A DNA stretch of 64,000 bases from NCBI GenBank assembly GCA_036172665.1, contig CM069872.1, forward strand, positions 37,310,101-37,374,100, written 5' to 3'. Both the position numbers and the translations under genes were made by a program. The stretch's first letter is position 1. Every line of letters starts with the position of its first letter. Shown in pieces: positions 57,536 through 64,000 of the stretch. Below the pieces are notes generated by a model that was not told where the DNA came from, did no database searches, and worked only from the letters and a program-made list of their open reading frames with translations. This stretch comes from Prosopocoilus inquinatus. Lineage: Eukaryota; Arthropoda; Insecta; Coleoptera; Lucanidae.

Positions 57536-60500
57536 TTAAGCACCTAATACGGTGAAATCTCTAATATGTGGGCAAGTCTTTCATAAGTACACTTTCTTAC
57601 TGCAGACATTTTATAATGCCCTTAAAATATCGATTTTATGAACTTCAAGAAACGAATTTCCGAAGACTAAATATACTACAGATCTACTACCTATTACTTG
57701 TACAGTTCCGGGTCAATTTTAAAAATGCTTAATTGGAATTAGCGAAGACCCTTGCAAAGTTTAAAGTGTAAGGTGTAAGTCATTAGGTTATTAGATAATT
57801 AGATTTCAATTAATTAATTCAACATAATTAAGTGTTACATATTTAGTGCTTCCAACTTGACTTACATTTATATTTATTTTAAATATGTTCTATGGTTGGT
57901 TAAGTGGCAGAACAGCTTAGTTGAACTTCGCCAAAAAAATACGTGTATTATTATTATTACAAACTAAATTAAAAAGTCATGACTTATTCCAGCTGAACAT
58001 TTTTTTTTCACCTCCAAAGTATGTCAAAATATTCCAAGACATTTTACATCGGGGGAAAAAAATTAGTTAGTTCAATATTGTCACTGGTTATGTTTTAACA
58101 CAGGCGATTCGGGTGTTTCCTTCCCTTAGTTATCTTTACCGCCGTAAGCATGTCTTACTTATTGGAACAACATTATCATTTCATACTGGTGTTTAGTTAT
58201 TATACTTGTGTATAAATATGCAACACCGTATTAAATTGATTTGCTTTATATTTTTAATTGAAAAAAGGATACACTATATTTTTTTTCAAGCTAATTATCA
58301 GATTGCGAATAGATCTCATTATCTGTTTTCATTAGGTATGTTAAGTTTAAAGTAACTTACCTGTTAATCACTGATGACGAAGAACATGATCTTGTTAAAA
58401 ATGTTTTCCATTAAATTGTATACCGTGTCTTGCAAAATAGAACTTACTTAACTGGAAAAAGATATTTAAAGCGTCCTCTATAATGCTGACTTTTCTACTG
58501 TTTTTTTTTTAATTTGGACTGCACAGTGAACGATATTTCGCGATGTTTTTTTAAATATATTTTGTGCATAAAATAACTTTTATTAAGCAATAAATGTGGA
58601 CAGGTAATTTCATATTCAAATATTTTGTTTCTAAACTCAGCAACTTAGTAATTATCAATTATCAACGGTGAGTAATTCTCACCTATCGTATCCCACGCAA
58701 CTAAAAATATTGACTTTTCAGTAATACTCCAAGTTTCCATCAAAAAGCTCAAATATATATACTTTGTTACTTTAATCTCGACAAAAATGTACTTTCTTAT
58801 TTAGGAATCAATATTAAACGATACATTAGATAAAATGATGGATCGATTAGAACTCACTCAGTATTTTGAAGGGTAATTTAGAAATTTCTTATACTAATGT
58901 AGAATAATTGCTCAACAATTCTATTATTATGTTAGTAATAATATGTTGACATAGTTTTATAGACTATTTAGTTTACTTAAGGAATAAAAATTTAAATATA
59001 GCTTTTTGAGATAAATTAATGCATCACATTTACATAAAACAAAAGTTTCTTTATAGATCAATAAAAAAATTCCCTTATTACATATTTCAATTTAATTTAC
59101 TAAAATATATCATGTAAATACTAACTTACTATCTTGTTTATTTCGGAGTTCCAATGTTTAATAAGTTAACTTTCCAAGAGGAAGATTTATTTCTATTTTG
59201 AGATACCGTTTATCGGCATGAACCAAGCCATGCCAAGTATACCATATGTTTCGTTTCAACTTGAAAATATACCTGCACATTTTGTTTACTCTTGTCTTCA
59301 ATTCGTTGATCTTTATTCGAAAATTTTATAAGTGTTTGTAAGGAACTTAGTATCGTTTGTAATGAACTGAGTATCTAATGTTATTTACCGTCAGCGAGAT
59401 TCGTTGTAGTCCTTGATGAAGAAGCATTTGGTTTGCTCTTGAACCAAGAGATTTTAGTAACATTATGGGATGCTGAGATAATTCTTTGATTCGTAATTTT
59501 AACTGACTTAATCGCTTTTATCGTCAGTATTATACTTTTTTTTTAGGATTTTATAAAGAAAAAAATAGGAATCCATTTAACCTAAATAATAATTTTAACA
59601 TTTTAGGCTGCCACTTTAGACGATACCTACCTGAAAATTATAAGAAAAGAGACATTAAAATCAACTTGCAAAGTTAAATATTTATTTCTTGACGTTGTGT
59701 AATGTTATTAATCGTATAGTACCCAACACCGAAAGTAACTTGAAAATAACATAACTATTTTGTTTAATATTATTTCACTTTCAATATATCTGTTCACAGT
59801 AAGAAACAAAGAAATTCATTTATTTCATTATCAACTTTATTTACAGTTTGTATAACTGATAATTCGCTTCTGTAAATAAAAGAAAGCTTACTTAATAAAC
59901 GCCGTAAATCGCATTTAGTTCCAGGTTCGCTTCTTCTGATAAACAGGGAGTGAATAAATAACTCACCATCGAAGTATGTCAGAGTTCAGCGTGCATGTTC
60001 CGTTATACCGCGTATTGAAATGCATGTGCACTCAACGATATGAATCTTTAAAGTTTGTGGCCGGGCTTTACGTCCATCAGTTTTGGGACGCTGCTCGTTT
60101 TTTAGGTCATTATACGTATTGTTCGGTTATTTCTTGTTCGAGAGGTCGTAATCGATCGACACTCTGATAGAGCGACCACAACAAAAAAGAGACGATTTTT
60201 TTTATTGAAGAACTTATCGCGTTTATCAGGCGCACATGTGCACGTATGCTGCATCTTAAAACGTATGATAATGATATTTCGCGTCGAATAAATCACGATA
60301 GGGGTGATTTATAAGCGCTTCCTTGATGGTGGAGCGGCGGTGATCCTGTAAACACGGAGTTCTCGAATGCAACCTGTCTTTAACCTGACGAGGAAACCAT
60401 TACTCATATTCCCGACGGAGTAGATGCTGCTGCCTGCTGTCACTCGTTAGTGGACCAATTCCTTGTGACAGATTGGACTTGTAATACATTTTTCTGAAAG

Positions 60501-62258
60501 CCGAATCGAACTTTGTTCTATAAAAAGCCTAAGAGAACACGGAACGATTATTGTTTTTCGAACGGACCATGTTACCTTGTCAAACGAAATTGAAACGTAA
60601 TGGAACACAATTGGTGTATGTGTCTAGTGCAACATAACATTTGTCAATATTGAACACTGAAATTTACATTTCCATTTATTAAAAGCGTTTCACCCCTGAC
60701 TGAAAGCCAAATGTATTTTTTAACTATCACAAATGTTTCGTTGAAAAGGTCATTTTATAATCGGGTTTGATTGCTTGCTTGCTTGCTTTCGAAGCTATAA
60801 CAGAGTTTTTTTTTTTTTTAATCGTGATTTCGAGAAAGAAATTATTTGTTATCGGTGGGATAATGGGGTTTTATAAGGGCGCCAACGTAAATTTGATATT
60901 GATCTATAAAACCGATGTCAATATTGAACGTAAAAACCGAACGGGATGTAATTTGAAGTGAAGAAGAAAAACGATCTCATCTTATGTCAGTGAGCATCTC
61001 TATTACGTTATATGAACCCTATTAATGGTCATTTAGTTCTTCGTGTTTCCAAATTCGTAGATGGATCCGGTGATTTATGGACGCCTGTGTAATGGCCCAG
61101 GTAATCGAGAGAAGGGACGAGTCGCGAACCCGTGATACATGCGAACCCGTCCCGTCTCTCGTCGGAGCTCTCTCTCGCTCGCGCCCCTTTGAATTTTGTA
61201 TAAAGGGATGGCGGGAATAATTGTAGGTAGGAAGTGTTGTTTATTGCAGTCGATTACGGTATCGTGCAGCAGTTCCATTTCACGGTGTTACCTTTGCTCG
61301 CTCTATGCGTTATCCAAACTTCTGTTCTGTATGCAGACCAATCTGTTCCCGGCTGGGGACCGGGGAGCTCATGCATAATAATGAATTACATCCCGGGGGC
61401 AAATTAAAATTAAAGGTCTTGCGTCTTCAAAACTTTGCTATTTAGTGCAATGATTTCTCTATGCAGATTAACTTCGAAAAGACTTTTATAACAGTATGCT
61501 AATTGGCCTTAAAAACGTACGTCACTTTTTTTAAATAAAACCCTCGCATCATTCTTCTTGGAATTCTCCTCCTACGACTTATTTCGCTATAGAAATTATT
61601 CAAAATGTCGAGCTTTAATTAAACGCATCCAAATTTACTGCGACGAATCTACATATAACGTACAACATATAGTACAACAAGCAGTAAAATACGTACTAAG
61701 GAATTCGCCGGGCAAGCTTCATTCGACTAAAGCCATTCGATCTGCAATGAAACTCGAGTAACACAATAATACTCTGGATTCTTATGTGTTCTGGTGAGTT
61801 AACTGCCCTCGCTTGTACCTTTTCATATCCTTTCAGACCTTAATTTAGTGAAGTAAAACAGTTTACTAGACGGAATAATAATCATAACGCAGATATCCTT
61901 GACCACTATGTGTGATATGAAATATCTAATAGAGTTTGTTACTTGTTCTATTGTTGAAATTTCTTTTTTAACGCGAGTCGCATTAGTATTTATTATTATT
62001 TTGATTGTTAAACCGTTCTGTTTTGTGTCCATTTAAAACATGACGAGTTCAAGAAACAGAAATTTATTATAAATTGGTTTGGGTGTCAAAAATATGCATC
62101 TGGAAAGTAATGATTTCAATTTCCTCCTTCATTTTTCAGGATGCTTCTTGATTTCATTTATTAACTTTTTCGGACTTTAAAAAAAGTTGCAGACTTTGAA
62201 GAAGTTCCGCCAATGAAACATTTATTCGATCTCCTCCATTGTCGAAAAGGATTACTTA
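57536..62258. other. No recognised gene
   Basis: AT-rich to 60.3 kb. At 61.07-61.4 kb a GC-richer patch holds a TATAAAG word (61199-61205) downstream of CT-rich sequence, a weak promoter-like context with no gene I can attach. A GCTT run lies near 60770-60788. Confidence 0.35.
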
Positions 62259-62260
62259 TA

Positions 62261-62452
62261 AGGCCAGTTGTATAATAGAAGGTTTAAACTGACGTTAAAC
62301 AGAACCAGGTTTAAAGTGAACAAAATTGCATCGAATTTTATTTATGAATTAATTAATTGCCGCATATCCTTAAAATCCTATGCGAATTTGTTTACTTTAA
62401 ACCTGGTTTAGTTAAACTTGAGTTTAAACCGCCTTTGTACAACTGGCCCTTA
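62261..62452. mobile_element. MITE with about 70-bp terminal inverted repeats
   Basis: The left end AGGCCAGTTGTATAA and the complement of the right end AAGGGCCAGTTGTACAA extend inward through GGTTTAAACT, GTTTAAC-like, ACCAGGTTTAAAGT and GCAT words for about 70 bp. The spacer is about 50 bp. TTA follows the right end and TTATA precedes the left, so a TTA target is possible but not certain. Confidence 0.8.
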
Positions 62453-64000
62453 CAGGTAAAATTAATTAATTGCAGTTTGTTTGAAAACCAATTTTTAATC
62501 AAATAGTTTTGAATAATAAGCATTTCTGAATCTCCACAAACTTGATCGTTTATAACTTTCAAAGACGAGGATAAGATGTGTTTGAAGTATAATGAATTTT
62601 ACAAGAACGTCTTTCAACGATTTTTAAGTGCGCGATTAATCTTGCCCAGAAATAAAACGTCATTATCAGCTATTGATTTTGGGTGACCTACATACAATTT
62701 GTGAAGTAAATGAAACTATGCGAAACTTTTCGGCTTACTTGCCGAGTACAGTAAGTAACGTAAATTTGAATCTAACTTGAATAGTTAGTTATTAATATTA
62801 AATGTTGTTGTGTTACATTATTTTTGAATTTGTGGTCATAAATTACAATCACAAACTTATTATCCCAATAAAGTCATAAATTATCAAATGTTACGACTTA
62901 TTTTATTTTATAAAGAACAAGCGATCTCTTCTTTATTTCTGATTAAGTTTTTAATTTTATTCCAGTATTAAAAACCGCTTTGATCATTTATTATTATTAT
63001 CTTATTATTAAATTATGACATGTAGGAAAAATAAAGTGACAAAAGTGCAATCAAAATGCAGTAAAAGGAATGTTCGCAATATCCATGTTTTCTTAGCCTG
63101 CTAAAACCAATGGATGATAGTAAAATGGAAACAAGAAATTGCAAAAGATAAACACATACAAGGAAATCGAAACCCAGGACGAAACAGTAACATTAACAAC
63201 GACAAGCTACACAAGAAGGAGAACGACCTGAACAGTGAAACAAACAGTACAGAAACACACCATCTCTTCCATACAGTGGGAAAAAGTACCGACACATTCG
63301 TCTATTCAAAGAACAAAGAAAACGAAAAAAGTTGCAAATACTAGAATATATTTGAATGCTAGGAAAATTAATAGTCATTATATCCCAAGAGTCTTTTCGA
63401 AAGTCTATGCGAAGAGCTTTCTTTGATTAAACCGTTACAAGCAAATTCAGGTTTATGATTAACGGAACTGTTTACCAAGTTGACGCAGTTCTTTTCATTC
63501 TTTTATGTCCATCAGCTGCACTTGTTAAGGCAAGTAGGCATTAAAGAGATTTGTCATCGAATGTGAATGAGAAAAATGCAGAAGAGGGAGCACACAAAGA
63601 ATAGAAAGTTAAATTAACGAGAACACAACAAATCATGGGGACATCAGTCAATTGACAAATAGGACTAAAAATAAAAACAAAATTTAAAGACGGTATACTG
63701 GAATACCAAGGACCGAACCAACAGATCCACAGACCAGAGCCGAACAGAAAAATTAACGAGAAAACGCGAATTGTAAAGTTAGAATTGCAAAGGCAAAATT
63801 ATAAAATAGAACGAAAACATCAATGTAAAGAGGAAAGGAAAAACAGATGAAACTTAAAAATAATTCAGAATACAAAATTAGCTTAAAAATAAATCAAAGG
63901 AACAAGAAAGAAAAGAAAATAAAAAATATGATTATGTTGCATTCTCAGGGCAGAAATAGTATTTTGGTACAAATTTTGTGAAAAGATAACAAGTTGAAAA
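62453..64000. other. No recognised gene; purine-rich tail
   Basis: From about 63.1 kb the plus strand is strongly A-rich and purine-biased (for example the polar frame 63114-63344), with opposite-strand frames as shadows. No domain recognised. An edge of a further element continuing beyond the window cannot be excluded. Confidence 0.35.

Noticed and set aside
58370..58400. CTGATGACGAAGAAC as a hammerhead core
   Set aside because: CTGATGA is present, but no stem II or GAAA follows at the needed spacing.
1..64000. CRISPR arrays, operons or prokaryotic genes
   Set aside because: No regular spacer arrays, no ribosome-binding-site-led gene runs; content is that of a eukaryotic transposon-rich region.

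Overview
The window reads as repeat-dense, AT-rich intergenic or intronic DNA of an arthropod, most likely an insect. The repeat types support this: copia and gypsy fragments, several jockey/CR1-like and RTE-like non-LTR elements, Tc1/mariner remnants, tRNA-headed SINEs and many short inverted-repeat elements. I found no convincing host protein-coding gene. No open frame exceeds about 230 codons, the longest runs through a non-coding repeat, and every recognisable protein motif belongs to a broken transposon.

Layout. 0.8-1.04 kb: a small inverted-repeat element with a hammerhead-like fold. 4.2-6.75 kb: a copia pseudoelement on the minus strand with internal deletions. 9.1-10.2 and 13.0-14.0 kb: non-LTR reverse transcriptase (RT) pseudogenes. 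11.3-12.3 kb: a degenerate direct-repeat block. 14.2-14.8 kb: a tandem plus inverted array of a ~311-bp ribozyme-bearing repeat. 21.1-23.6 kb: another non-LTR element, split by a ribozyme repeat with a 14-bp target duplication. 27.0-30.1 kb: gypsy integrase, mariner and Tc1 fragments, MITEs and a SINE. 37.3-38.8 kb: an RTE-like pseudogene carrying a 116-bp perfect palindrome. 38.9-43.5 kb: MITEs, a tandem pair of ribozyme repeats and a large fold-back. 45.6-47.3 kb: a second nest of ribozyme repeats, partly a near-identical duplicate of 41.8-42.4 kb, with a Harbinger-like MITE. 47.6-62.5 kb: scattered fold-back elements and a second SINE in otherwise featureless DNA.

The main result is the dispersed repeat family at 14.2-14.8, 22.1, 41.6-42.0, 45.6-45.9 and 46.3-47.3 kb. 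It carries a 65-nt segment that folds as a type I hammerhead ribozyme. The core (CUGANGA, GAA, UH) is intact in five copies (A to E); helices I and II are fully formed in A and B, nearly so in C, and damaged in D and E. In place of a closed stem III there is the 8-nt palindrome ACAGCUGU (one base changed in D and E), which could pair only between two RNA molecules. Units of 309-311 bp sit head to tail, as expected for the small non-autonomous retroelements called retrozymes, thought to use Penelope-like or other RT in trans. A second, unrelated hammerhead-like fold at 0.86-0.92 kb uses the same palindromic stem III logic with a different sequence. No Penelope RT is visible in the window.
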